Assembly (NCBI RefSeq): GCF_902459465.1
Contig: NC_047081.1
Span: 1,116,001-1,180,000 of the forward strand
Direction: 5' to 3'
Length of the DNA stretch: 64,000 nucleotides
From: Asterias rubens
Taxonomy: Eukaryota > Echinodermata > Asteroidea > Forcipulatida > Asteriidae
Position 1 is the first letter of the stretch, and every line of letters starts with the position of its first letter. A model generated the notes under the pieces. That model did no database searches, was not told the origin of the DNA, and saw only the letters and a list, made by a program, of their open reading frames with translations. A program made the translations under genes and the position numbers. Positions 1-11,850 of this stretch are shown one piece after another.

Positions 1-48
1 ACAATAACAATGATTTCCTAGGAGCTTTGGAAAGCACAAAAAATGACG

Positions 49-3000
49 TCACAGATTACTCAACGGGGAAGCCTTCACCAAATCTGGTGTGATTTCAGCA
101 ACTGATGAACAACCTGACGATAAAATGGAAATACAAAAAAAATATTTTGTAATGATTTGTTTGAATCATATTTAATTTTAAATGTCCTGTTTTAATGAAT
201 GCGTCATCCCTCAACTTTTGTTTAACATAAACTTTATAGATAATTACCAGTCCGCCCCATTGCCAAACTGAACTCGTCTTTCAGGATATCCAGAACCTTT
301 CTTACTCCTGCCTCGCCCTGAAAAAAAATATCAAGAAATAAAACTGAATCCAAGCCCTTACCAGTGTGTACTTTCACCGATTCCCGTTTGAAACTTTGTT
401 TAAAATTAGCGTGTAATTTACTTACATTGTAAGCGAGACCCCAGAGTGCCGGCCTGCCGATGAAGACGGCTCTAGCCCCCATGGCCAATGCTTTGAGTAC
501 GTCGGTTCCTTTACGGACTCCACCATCGAGATAAACCTCAATGTTTGAACCTTTTACTGCCTCGACCACCTCCGATAAAGAATCTATCTGTAACGGAAAA
601 TATCACATCGACATAACATCGGCGAATTTATTTATGATATTGGATGCTTTTGTATGTATTTTCATATTGAAGAAACGTTCAGACGTGAAACATGAAGTTG
701 GTATCAAATAAAAGTATCAAAATACCAGAAACTTTACTTTACCGTTGCAGCTACGCCATCCAACTGCCGACCTCCGTGATTAGAAACTAAGATACCAGCT
801 ACACCGAGGCTTGCCGCCATCTTGGCACTCTCAGCTACAAGAGAAACATGTAATTATCAATCAATACTCATTGTAAATTACTGGTAGTTGTTGACATTTT
901 GAGGATTGGGTTTTCCAAACTAATTTTTAAAGTTATTAGATTTTTCGTGGCGATAAAATTGGTAATTGTTAAAGACCGGTATGCTCGCTTGGTGTATCCC
1001 AACATTATTATGCATGAAATAATAAAATTTTGGCTCAATGGTCATTAAAATTTGCAAGAGAATAATAAAAGAAAATAAACCTTGTTGCATTACTTTGTGT
1101 GCTGTCAGATGCATAATTATAATAAAAGGCTTCAGCTGAAGTCTTTGGATGTTTAAGTGACCAATATATAGTGTTCAGTGCCTTTAACGCGCAAATAGAT
1201 TGAGACTTCTCTGATATTCTTTTGGGAGTCCGTTTGGACAACCAACCCTGCAGGAGTTATACGGGCCTCAATTGGTTCTCATTCCCACGAAAATTCAGTG
1301 GAATGCTCAATACATGTTTGGTAAAGTCAAGATTGAGATATTCGTATATATAGAGAGTTGAAGAATATTCGGCAATTTTGGCGCGAGTTTTTTTATATAT
1401 TTTTTTACAGTTGTACCGAGTATTTCTGCCTCGCAGAGTTTGTTGCAACGTACAGTTGAATTGCTCTTTCGGAAGTCCGCTCGTTTAGGCGGGAGTTGTT
1501 CACTGTTATTGTTTCCTCACCTGTGAGTATGCCTTTGAGAATGATAGGTAATGACGTCACACCCTGAAGCCATCTGACGTCATTACCGGTAAAAGCAGGG
1601 CTCACCATCTCATTGTGATACCAGCGAGATCTCTTGAGGTTAAAAACGTTCGGTAGCCTAAACGAAGAAAACCCAAAACTCTTAAAAGTCTTAGAATTAT
1701 TTTGAGACAATCGACAATTTAGAGAAATACAGAAACAAGACTTTACTAGCGGTGAAAATTACGTAAGTGCATTAATCTCTACCATAATAAGAACCTGCCT
1801 TAAAGTGTTTGGTATACATTGTGTACATGACATGAATCCCTACTCACCGTGAATGAAGATAATATGCATAAACTTTAAGATAATTACCTGATAGAAGTTT
1901 CGGCATCATTTGTCGACAAATGTTTTAGAGAAAATTCAAAAGGTGATGTTGTTGTTGTTGTTAATTTACTCACTTCAGTTCTTTGACATCTTTGACATCG
2001 GATGAACTGGTAGCTCCTGCCAGACTTACACTAACAAAACGCTGATCAATTGTCACTACTATTGCCTTGAACCGTCCGGACGCATTGGCCCTCTTGACGA
2101 CATGCTCAGTGATCGATCTGTCCTTTAAGAAATTGAGTTGCATGAAGAGAAGGGCTTTTTCGGGAACTGATGCTGCAACGTCTTCAAGAAGTGTGTTAGC
2201 AAACATACTTAGGATCATCACTGTGCCTGCGCTTGCTGCGGCTGTTTAGAAACACGAGAATTTTTTTGTTAGAATGCTTCGTTTTAGACTCAGGGGGAGA
2301 TTTCTCAAAGATGGTCCTTACTAAGGACTAAGACTTGAATTTATTTCTTTTTGGTTTTCTGTCTTTTAGCATAATTATTCTAAAACGTTTACTTCACGAA
2401 CGATTTCGGCAAACTACTTGCACACAATGACTTCAACTACGTCCCCAAAATACCCCCTTGCAAAGTTTCAAGACATGTCCAATATTTTACAAGAAAAAAA
2501 AGAACTATCCATCTCTTCGGGGGCCATGATGCACAAAGTGGCTCCCTATAGAAGCTAAAGACAAATATTACTAGTTTGCAAGCGAATATGGGTTTTATTA
2601 GTTTTTGTTTACCCATACACCGATGTGTGTTACCACTGTATACTCAGTAATGCCCCGAAACATGTGAACAAATATTACAGGCATATTACTCGGGTGGGAA
2701 TCGAACCCATGACCCTCGCAGTTCTAGAGCATTGTCTCACCAACTAGACTCCAGGTTGTATCTTTATGCACGGACATAACCGCTCCAGATTTTTGGCGAT
2801 AATATTTTTTTAAACAACTCAATTTTTTAGAATGAATTTTTGTCAACAGGTTAGTTTTATTGTATATATTGGGCCGGATAAATAAAAACTAGCAATTACT
2901 TATCAAGTTAAAAAGGTTCAGCATTAGCAAGAAGACTGAAAAGTAAAAGATCAGGCGTGAACATTTTGCTCACTGGATTACCTTTCCATTATAGACATAT

Positions 3001-5241
3001 AAATAAAAACAACATTTTACTAACATACTGTTATTACTTGTATTTTTACAAGCTACTGCATGAGGAGCTTGACATTTTACTTAAACATCAGTGTTGCATG
3101 TATGGCTCGGTATCGCGTCAGTATTAAAGGGTTATTTTTTTCCTTGGCCTAATGATCCAACTATAAATGCTACTTATAAATTTGTTGTGTACTTTAATTG
3201 CTCTAAAAGAACCAATCTCTGGAGCTCCGGTGTGGAGAGGCTGGCTGTTTCCTCATAGCCACTGCCGCCATCAAAAACTGTGGAAACTGCCCGCCTGCAT
3301 TTCAGTTAATCGCTATTGATCTGCGAGTCCATGCCTCTATTGTTATACTCCTGAATACCCCGCTATTGTGTTTTTTCTGACCATTTACTAATTAATCCGT
3401 TCAAGTAAATGGTGTTTTTCCAGTAAAAGGTTATTTATAGAGATTTGAGCAAATTCTCATGCCTGATCTTAAACTTATCGACATATTGTTAAAGCTGGCC
3501 TTTATACGGCCCAGTATCTTGTGAAACTATCAGGTAATAGTAAAATGTCGGTTTTATTTACATCTCAATAAGAAGAGTCCCTCAAGCATTGATTTTACCG
3601 ATACTAGTTCGACCAATTACTAGCAATATTAAGGCTTACTTTTATTTATAAAGATTTGAGCAACAGACATGTAAAAGCAAATGCTATTTTTTATTTATCT
3701 GGCCCATTATCTATGTTGTACTTCAATAAACCAATCGAATGGTTAATCCCCAAATCCAAAGGTAAAACATAAGGATATAGTCCAAAGTTGGACGAGTAAC
3801 TCGTCCTACGATAAGACTGAAGTCTTTGTGAAATCCACCCCTGCAGATTCAATCTTTCGAAAATGTTTTCTCTCCCCAAAAAGAGAAAGACAACCTTGTC
3901 CGTCTGTCTAATTTTATGCTGTGGCCGTCCAAGATTATGAAAAGTACATTATTTAAAACTGACCAATATGTTAATATTAAAACTGACCAATAGGGTTACA
4001 GTACTAGTCATACCAGTACCAGTCTTATACCTCTAGCAGTTGCCTTTTCTCCATCTTTATGTATGACCCCATGCAAAGCAGTCGGACTGACCCCTACCGG
4101 AAACTCAATGTCATGACCCAGGATGTTCGTTCTGGTCACACGAGTTGATACGTCCCGGAAGTACCGAGGTCGAAAGCGATACCTAAAAACAATTTGAAAG
4201 TAATAATTTCTTCTAAAAAGGTTGCCAGCAAAACTGAATTCATTGTTTAGGATTTATATAGGCCATGTTGGCATTTTAATGACCTTTTTTTGATACCATC
4301 AGCTCCCCATTGCTCGTCACCACGTAAGTTTGTATGCTAACAATGTATTTTGAGTAAATACAAATAGTGTCAAGTGCCTTATGAAGTTGGGTCCATAAAA
4401 GTGAATCTAGCCCACGTGACACTCGTCCAGGTCACTTCTTACCCTACACTTTAGACCTTTCAATTGTTGCTTAAGAAACCGAGCTGGTTGGATGGACAGC
4501 CGAATGTTAGTAACAACCACCTGCTCTGGTAAAACACTCAATCTTATTAACAGGTAATCTAGCCAAAAGCTTCAATATTTCCTGCAAACTTTAAATAAAA
4601 TAAAATACCCCAATGATCGTGTTTTTTTTTTTTTTTTTTTTTTACATATTCAATGGAAATCATTTCTTATCCTGCCACCTCTTGCAAATTTCTGCAAAAA
4701 CGAATACCTCATTTAGGTAAATTAGATACTATTTTATTTCATAACAAAATTAAAAAGTGGTGGCATAGGCCTACGGAAACATTTCCTTTTCAGTACTATG
4801 GTGGATTATGTGATAACACATTGTCACAATCAGTAGCTGACTGAGTTTTTGTGTGTGTGTTTATTTGACTTTCCATAGTTTTCCAACCACGATTAGCAAA
4901 ACCCAGGCTGTGACGTTGCAATAAAAAGAACCTTACGGTAAAAGTCACTGTTGGGTGTTTTCTGTTCCGTCATTCTGACAAAGTAATCACACAAATGCAC
5001 ACGAATACATTGATTTGAATAAGAATAGCTCGCATCATGTTGACTGAAACTCGTTATCTGTGACAGTTTTATTCGTTGTATTTAGGCGGGATCCCTACCT
5101 CAGAAACGCCTGAACATTATCTCGGTTCGTCTGGCCCTCATCGGCCCCATAGCTGTAATAGTCACTCCAGAAAGTCGACACGCCTCGCTTTAAATACGGC
5201 TCAAAGTCTCTAACACAGATGGGGTCAAATTCTGCTGCCAT
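49..5241 (-). CDS. 2-hydroxyacid oxidase (HAO1-like), gene A
   Basis: This is an FMN-dependent (S)-2-hydroxyacid oxidase of the glycolate oxidase family, complete in eight exons: 5241-5099, 4182-4031, 2241-1974, 1657-1521, 834-743, 587-426, 317-248, 113-49. All junctions are GT-AG and in phase, giving 362 residues (human HAO1 has 370). Family motifs seen are SDYYSYGAD near the N-terminus, LPIILKGIL (catalytic-site Lys), [10 protein letters not shown] (catalytic His and Arg) and [19 protein letters not shown] (FMN phosphate loop). Family enzymes act in peroxisomes; the C-terminus ends SNL, a weak PTS1-like tripeptide. Odd points: the usual QLY of the active site is QLN, the Trp of the SSWATS stretch is Phe (SMFANT), and the Arg after the VTVD motif is missing. 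An upstream in-frame ATG at 5298 exists, but the start at 5241 ([10 protein letters not shown]) matches gene B. The substrate is therefore uncertain. Confidence 0.9.
960..1192. repeat. Degenerate TTAA-flanked MITE in gene A intron 4
   Basis: This is a diverged copy of the element seen complete at 20828-21213. It has the internal stretch TCGCTTGGTGTATCCCAAC and ends in GTTCAGTGCCT followed by TTAA. It lies between HAO exons 4 and 5. Confidence 0.6.
2690..2768 (-). repeat. tRNA-derived SINE fragment
   Basis: On the minus strand it has an A-box-like TAGTTGGTGAGA and a B-box-like GGGTTCGATTCCC about 35 bases apart, as in a tRNA. The cloverleaf does not close well, and similar diverged copies recur in the window, so it reads as a SINE head and not a functional tRNA. 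It lies in intron 2 of gene A (2242-4030), which otherwise shows nothing coding. Confidence 0.55.
4290..4392. repeat. Partial TTAA-type MITE end
   Basis: The sequence CATCAGCTCCCCATTGCTCG followed by AATAGTGTCAAGTGCCTTA is the terminal part of the same element family as 20828-21213. It sits in intron 1 of HAO gene A. Confidence 0.5.
4620..4800. repeat. Poly-T tract and degenerate GGCGCC-type MITE
   Basis: A run of about 23 T is followed by a decayed copy of the palindromic element seen intact at 8346-8476. Shared parts are GGTAAATTAGATACTAT and AAAGTGGTGGC. Confidence 0.45.
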
Positions 5242-6743
5242 TTTGTTGTGGTTCTGTTCTAGCCCTTTCTCTACACGATAAAAATGTTGAGCAGCCAAAG
5301 TTGTGAGTGTGAGGTTGCATGCGGCTCATTAAAAAAAAAAATCTTTAAAGTGGGCGCACCAACCGTGTACGTGACTTTTATAATTCTGTATACGACCAGC
5401 TAGCCTTGACCCAGGCTCTTTTACGCACTGACCTGCCCCTCCCCGCTCTGAACGAGTCACGAACTGCATAGATAGGCCTACTATACCGGACGGTACATAA
5501 CAGTACTTGATACCGTGGGATCGAAGCATGGCTTTTCTATGTATCAACGAGGTTACAACGATCCGGTGTCGCATGAAATTATGTCCTCTATGCAATACTA
5601 TCCGGAGGACATTATAGCATATGCAATATTGTCCGCCGGACGGTTTTGCATATGCAATCGTGTCCGACCGGACGCTGCTGCTGGGAAACTTTAGACTATC
5701 TGCCAATCACCAAGAGAGGGCGCTCTTCACCAGGTAATATGTCAACACCTTAGGAATAGGAGGTGCATGAGTGACGGTCACTGACAGCAAATACCCTGTG
5801 TTTGGCGTGTTTTTGATTTTGTATTTAGATTTAGCCAAACTGTATTTTGTTTTTCATAACACAATGCCAGCCTAAACCAAACTGTTCTGGAAAAAACTTC
5901 AAAAATTCCAAAATGCTGACCTACCAAAAATTGAGAAGAAATCTGAAGTTTAGTTGTATGACAATGTATCTGATTTAATTTTCAAGAGGCTGAGAGACTT
6001 CTAATTATTGTTTGAGTATTTTTGAATTTTTACCATTTACCATTGTTTGCTATAGGAGTTGTGCACCCTTACCTGGTAGGTCTGCTGCCCTCTAGTGGCA
6101 GAGCTTTCAAAAAGTCTCCCTGCCGCCCGGACACATTTCCATTATGCAGTTGTGTCCGCCCCGTGCAAAACCGTCATTGCAGTAAAGTAAACGCCCTAGG
6201 TCGACGGAAAACGTTCTCCAGTGCATGTCATGAATGACATGGGAAATGTTCGGCAGTTGGGTATTCGCTGCAATCATAAAATACCGTGAATATTCATGCT
6301 GCATATAATACGTAGATTCAGTGCATGCGCGCTCGCTTACGCGCGCACTGTACATGTACAGTCATGTACATGTCCACCGGACGGTTTTTGCATAGCCCCG
6401 GAGCGGACAGTATTGCATGGGGGATAAAGAACATTCATTTGGTTTTTCACCCATTTATACACCGATGTGTGTTAGCACTGTACACTCAGGGGGACTCGAA
6501 CCAACGACCTTTGTTATTACAGGGCAGTGTCTACCAACTGAAATTGTAACCCTTGAATACTAAATAAATCTCGGAGGAGATGGGCACACAAATGGCGTTA
6601 TTCGTGACTCTCGAAGTGTGACGGCAAATTAGTTGTCTAAGGGTCAAATTGCACAATGGTGATATTTACACCGCCATGTAGAGCTCCTTCCTGCGTCACT
6701 GGTTATGCTGTTGCAGAAGTCAATACTTAACAGTTTACGAAAG
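5242..6743. promoter_or_regulatory. Shared divergent intergenic region of HAO genes A and B
   Basis: These 1.5 kb separate the two divergent HAO start codons and must hold the 5' regions of both. No clear TATA box was seen. The sequence is full of fold-back material: CCGCCGGACGGTTTTGCATA at 5632, CCGGACGGTTTTTGCAT at 6378, a similar inverted block near 6126-6180, and a MITE arm ending in GGTAGGTCTGCTGCC near 6065-6095. B's start codon lies in AAGATGGCG, a YY1-like context. Co-regulation of A and B is inference only. Confidence 0.4.
6478..6548 (-). repeat. tRNA-like SINE fragment
   Basis: This is a minus-strand tRNA-like fragment with B-box-like GGTTCGAGTCCCCC, a decayed relative of the copy at 2690-2768, upstream of HAO gene B. 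Confidence 0.4.
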
Positions 6744-9700
6744 ATGGCGCAGTCGGAGCTCGTCTGTGTTGCTGATTTTGAGCCGTATTTAAAGCAGGGA
6801 TTGTCGGCGGTGGAATATGGGTACTACACCGATGGGGCTGATGGGGAACAGACACTTCGAGACAACGTCAAAGCCTTCCTGAGGTATGGGTTTTATTTTC
6901 TCATAACTGTTTCAGAGATTTTACCGGTCACCAGACCTTTTTTGCAACATTGGGGTCGACCGTGGGCCAATTTCATAGAACTGCTTTAGCATAAAACTAG
7001 CTAAGCAGTTGCACAACAATGCTTACCATAACAAGGTTACCACTCAGACTATATCATGTCACATGTACAACTTGTGACTGGTATCCTGCTCATTTTTGCT
7101 AGCTTTCTAATTCTACTTAATTATTTTAGTAATAATAATTTTTACAAAAAATAGATCTAGAAGACAAAAGACAAAAATGCTGACAGAAAGAAAACTTTTA
7201 GAAAACAAGTTGCAAGGTTTACATTATACCCTTATCTGATTATATAATATATTTGTTTTTAGATTTTATATGTTTTTAAGTCAATATGATAATACTATTA
7301 AATAACTGATAAGAGCGTTACTATAATTTAATCGATTATATTATATACAATTTTAAAAGATTATTAAAAATTAACAGAACATGGAACAACAGTATCACCA
7401 ATGGAAATTATATACAATAATAGTTTTCCTATTTTGCAAGGCCCCATAAACGAAATAAACCTGAAATGTACTACAATTGATTTGGCGCTATATAAATGTT
7501 TTTTATTATTTTTATTATTATTATTACAATGTTAAATGATTCATAATACATCTTTTTGTTAAGCCAACAAATTGCAAACGAAATTAACATTTTATAACAA
7601 TAACAATGATTTCATATATGAGCTTTGGAAAGCAAAATAAAAATGACGTCACAGACTACTCAACGGGGAAGCGTTGACCAAATCTGGTGTGATTTCAGCA
7701 ACTGACGAACAACCTGAGGTTAAAAGGGAAAACATAAATATAATTTTTGTAATAAATTGTTTGAATCATTTTTTTGTACTCAATGCGTCGACCTCAACTT
7801 CGTTTCAAAATAAAAACTCTATGGGTTATTACCAGTCCGCCCCATTGCCAAACTGAACTCGTCTCTTAGGGTATCCAGAACCTTTCTAACTCCTGCCTCA
7901 CCCTATTAAAAAAAAAAGTTCCCGAACCCAAAAGATGATGTTGTCATTAATTTACTCACTTCAGCTCTTTGACAGCTTTGACATCGGATGCATGGGTGGC
8001 TCTTGACAGCTTTGTACCACTAAAAGGCTGGTCAATTGTCACTGCTATTGCCTTGAACCGTCCACACGCATTGACCCTCTTGACGACATTTTCAGTGATC
8101 GATCTGTCCTTCAAGAAACTGAGTTGCATGAAGAGAAGGGTTTCTTCGGGAACTGATGCTGCAACGTCTTCAAGAAGTGTATTTGCAAACATACTTAAGA
8201 TCATCACTGTGCCAGCGCTTGCTGCAGCTATTGAGAAATACGAAGAAAGAAATTTAGATTGCTTTGTTTGGAGCTGATCAGTTCAGGGGAGATTTCTCAA
8301 AGATGGTCCTAACTGAGGGTCATCAACCTTGGCCCAATTTCATATGGATAACTTTCCGTATGGCGCCACCACTTTTTCACTCATTTTTACAAAAAGGGAT
8401 ATATCAATCAGGTAAATTAGATACTATATTATTTTATTTCGAATGAAAAAGTGGTGGCGCCATACGGAAACTTTTCAGGTGCATGACGTCAGCGGTGAGC
8501 GGTGAGTGATCGTTCGTTTAGTTCTTGTCAGGAGCTCATCACCCGAGTGAGCACCGCGGGGTAGACCCAGGGAAGCTAATCGAACGCACCCAATGCTTAC
8601 CCGAATAAGGTTACCACTCAAACTACCATGTCACATGTACAACTTGTGACTGGTACCCTGCTCATTTTTGATAGACTGAAAAATGTCAAGCATTATGTTG
8701 TGTTCTATACAAATGTATTATGATACATGGGCAAGTGTTGTTTGTCAATCGTTAGACTTGAGAAGTCCTTATACAGCTGCAGTACGTATCGCCAACTGGC
8801 TCATTACTTATGCCTGCCCCGAATATGGTCGCAGGCGTAAGAGGGGTAGTACAAGTCTATTGTTAAGTAGGTTGTACGACAGACGGATAATAATATGATA
8901 TCGTGTAGAACTGCTGGTTTGGAGTCTATAAAGTACAAGTACAAACGAGATATTATATTGCGGGAACCACCTGCTCTTTGCTTTGCTAGGAATTAATTGT
9001 GTGTTTTTACTGTATGATAGGTATCGGCTCAGACCACGATGCTTGCGTGACGTATCCCACCGTGTGACCCGAACGAGCATCCTGGGTCATGCCATTGAGT
9101 TTCCGGTAGGGGTCAGTCCGACTTCCAGCCATGGGGTCATACATAAAGATGGAGAAAAGGCAACTGCTAGAGGTACGAAAAAGAGCAATGAAATGCGTAG
9201 TAAATTTTGGACTTTAGAGACGCAAGGTGGCAGCAGACTTACATTACTTTTGGCTTTGTGCGCGTGCTCAGAACAATGGAAATTTACCTGGTAAATCTGC
9301 TGCCACCTAGCGTTGCAATGTCTTCAAATAAAATATTGGAAATTGTTTAGCATGTCAAAAGGAATTAGCTGAAAAGTTCACCCACTTATATTTATTTACT
9401 TCTCGTTTCAGTTGTCTCTCTTGCTATACAGAGGTCAAAAGGCCTTAGTGGCAACCCACTGCACGAGCGCAAACTGTTGAAATAGGTGCAAGTTTACTTC
9501 TCTGTCGCTGGTTCTAGACTGCATGCTCACTCTCTACCAATGCGAACACACTATAAGTCAATAAATACACAACACTTTGAACACCAGTAAACGAGTGAAC
9601 AAACATACATCCCTATATATATAGCTTCACAAAAATACGAACCTGGAACTTCGAGCAGTTGGCTTATTTTTGATACTTGTACCATAATTTTCCACACAGC

Positions 9701-11850
9701 CGCAGCCAGCACTGGTACCGTGATGATCTTAAGTATGTTCGCCAATACATCCATTGAAGACGTGGCAGCATCAGTTCCACAAGAAACCCTTCTCTTCATG
9801 CAACTCAACATCTTAGTTGACAGAAAGATGACCGAGAACATTATCAAGCGAGTCATTGCGTCCGGCCGGTACAGGGCACTAGTAGTGACCGTGGACCAGC
9901 CCTGCACCGGTAAAATACAAAGTAGGAAAAAAAAAACACTACCTGCACATCTATCGTAAGTTCTACCCTTTTTTGTCAAAGCTAAATTTTAAAACTTAAG
10001 CCCGGTTCATACTTCTGGCATCTGCGAAACGAATTTTCGCAGCGAATGTTTTTGGGGTGTTCAAAACAGAGGAGCACGTGAGAACTACTCGTTTCTCAAA
10101 AAACTTCTTTATGATTTTATACTATAATAATTATATCAATAACTCTCCATTGTCGTCAACAAGTAAGTTGTTGTCCTGACAATTATTTTGAGTAATTACA
10201 AAAAATAGTGTTCAGTGCCTTTAACGACTCAGAAATGAGAAGGAAAACTCATGGGTACTGAAATAATTGTTTTGGAAAATAGGTTGCCGCAGCTAGTTAG
10301 TCCCGGTGAATCGAGCCGGTCAGTTTTGATTAAGTGGAACATGTTCGACCCTGCATGTACCTGGGCTGACATCAAATGGCTTCAGGGTGTGACGTCATTG
10401 CCTATCATTCTCAAAGGCATACTCACAGGTGAGAGACAATGGGTTCGTTCACACGAGTAGCTTATTTCACTGTAGCTAACTTTTTGACCGTGTGAACATA
10501 AAAATAGTTTAACTTCGCTGCTAAATTACATTGAAAAACTCACGCAAAAACGAGCAGACTTCCGAAAGAGCATCTCAGCTAAATTTTGTAACAATCTCTG
10601 CGAGGCAGAAATACTCGGGACAAAATTTATATCAAATAAAACTCGCGCCAAATTGCCCGAATATTCTGTTCTTCAAATTTCTATACGAATGGCTCAATCT
10701 TTGCTTAACCAATCATTTCTTGAGTATGCCAATGAAGTTCTTGAGAATTTGAGATAGCTAAAAGAACATTCGATGAACACTTCATTAATACATGATGTCT
10801 CAAAAGCATTATTTTGTTTTCGAGTCAAATGGCGATTCCGAATTTAAGACAATAGTGGAGCTACATTACTATTGAACATTAGGTGTTAGCAGAAATGCAA
10901 GGTAAATTTCCATAGATGCTAAACATGCGCATTAATTCTGATGCAACTGATTTGCCTGGCTAGTCTGCTGCCCCATAGTTTCCCAAAAAGTCTTTTGTTC
11001 TAATGTAATAAGTTTTCGTTTTTCTTGTAGCTGAGTGTGCCAAGATGGCGGCAAGCCTCGGTGTTGCTGGTATCTTAGTTTCCAATCACGGCGGACGGCA
11101 GTTGGATGGCGTAGCTGCAACGGTAAAGTAATGTTTCTGGTATAACTATCACTTGTCGGATCTGCTTTTATAATTGCTACATGTTAAAATATGAAAATAC
11201 AGACTAATGTTGCATTCAATGATCGTATTCAGAAATAAACTTAAGCACCTAGATCGTTGATACGTTGTTATTGTGGTATTCTTCATTACAGATAGATTCA
11301 TTATCAGAGGTGGTCGAGGCAGTAAAAGGTTCAAACATTGAGGTTTATCTCGATGGTGGAGTCCGTAAAGGAACCGACGTACTCAAAGCATTGGCCATGG
11401 GGGCTAGAGCCGTCTTCATCGGTAGGCCGGCACTCTGGGGTCTCGCTTACAATGTAAGTAATATTACGGTCATTTTAAACAAAGTTTCAAATGGGAATCG
11501 TTAAAAGTACGCACTGAAAGGGATGTGGTGCAGTTTCCATATTTCATTCAATACATTTTTAATTAATGCTCTTTTGTTTATTTTTTATTTCAGGGCGAGG
11601 CAGGAGTAAAAAATGTTCTGGATATTCTGAAAGACGAGTTCAGCTTGGCAATGGCACTGACTGGTAAAAATCCATTAACGTTTAATCCCGCGAAGTTAAT
11701 TTGAACATTGAAACAACAATGATATAAACAGAATAATGACTATATAAACAAATTATATTTTTGTCTTTCCATTAATTATCGTCAGGTTGTTCGTCAGTTG
11801 CTGAAATCACACCAGGTTTGGTCAAGGCTTCCCCGTTGAGTAATCTATGA
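6744..11850 (+). CDS. 2-hydroxyacid oxidase (HAO1-like), gene B
   Basis: This is a second complete FMN-dependent 2-hydroxyacid oxidase. Its eight exons are 6744-6883, 9021-9172, 9700-9955, 10283-10428, 11031-11122, 11292-11453, 11594-11663 and 11786-11850; phases all match and give 360 residues. Exon sizes equal those of gene A except for exons 1, 3 and 4, so the two are inverted duplicates with the same structure. Motifs: [19 protein letters not shown] (Lys), [10 protein letters not shown] (His, Arg) and [11 protein letters not shown] (FMN loop). As in A, the active-site QLY is QLN, the SSWATS Trp is Phe, and the Arg of the GNRLDDVR segment is absent. The KDR after QLY is VDR. Exon 3 ends in a lysine-rich stretch before a GTAAGT donor. 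The C-terminus is SNL. Intron 1 contains an antisense HAO remnant. An oxidase fold is certain; activity and substrate are open. Confidence 0.9.
6964..7110. repeat. MITE of the CCAATTTCATAGAGCTGC family
   Basis: It begins GGCCAATTTCATAGAACTGC and ends near ACTTGTGACTGGTATCCTGC. This is one of the commonest short repeats of the window; a shorter piece recurs at 8590-8670. The rest of intron 1 up to 7600 is AT-rich with no coding signal. Confidence 0.6.
7649..8227 (-). pseudogene. Truncated HAO copy (C) inside intron 1 of gene B
   Basis: Three exon-like blocks match HAO exons 3, 7 and 8: 8227-7960 ([20 protein letters not shown]), 7902-7833 ([20 protein letters not shown]) and 7713-7649 ([13 protein letters not shown] to the stop). 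Each has its splice signals and remains open. Exons 1, 2, 4, 5 and 6 are absent, and exon 3 now lies only 57 bases from exon 7, so the Lys, His and Arg catalytic residues are missing. Flanking sequence from about 7600 matches the 3' flank of gene A (positions 1-48), so C looks like a partial copy of A or of its ancestor. A new spliced product cannot be excluded, but exon 3 ends in phase 2 and exon 7 begins in phase 0, so a direct join would be out of frame. Confidence 0.85.
8346..8476. repeat. Palindromic GGCGCC MITE, intact copy
   Basis: This is about 130 bp with near-perfect terminal inverted repeats: TTTCCGTATGGCGCCACCAC at the left and its complement at the right. The interior is AT-rich (GGTAAATTAGATACTATA). 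Very similar copies are at 39599-39731 and 40029-40141. It has no coding capacity. Confidence 0.8.
9216..9315. repeat. Palindromic MITE, AGGTGGCAGCAGACTTAC family
   Basis: The left arm AAGGTGGCAGCAGACTTAC and right arm ACCTGGTAAATCTGCTGCCA flank a short spacer, just downstream of HAO B exon 2. The same family is seen at 16303-16447 and, decayed, near 10895-11005. Confidence 0.7.
9998..10225. repeat. Two adjacent MITE ends
   Basis: AAGCCCGGTTCATACTTC and TCGCAGCGAATG are an end of the family at 60388-60975. Downstream, AATAGTGTTCAGTGCCTTTAA at 10205 is an end of the TTAA-flanked family. Both are in intron 3 of HAO gene B. Confidence 0.55.

Noticed and set aside
5242-5298. Longer N-terminus for HAO gene A (start at 5298)
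   Set aside because: The extra 19 residues are absent in gene B and in the family; the start at 5241 aligns with B.
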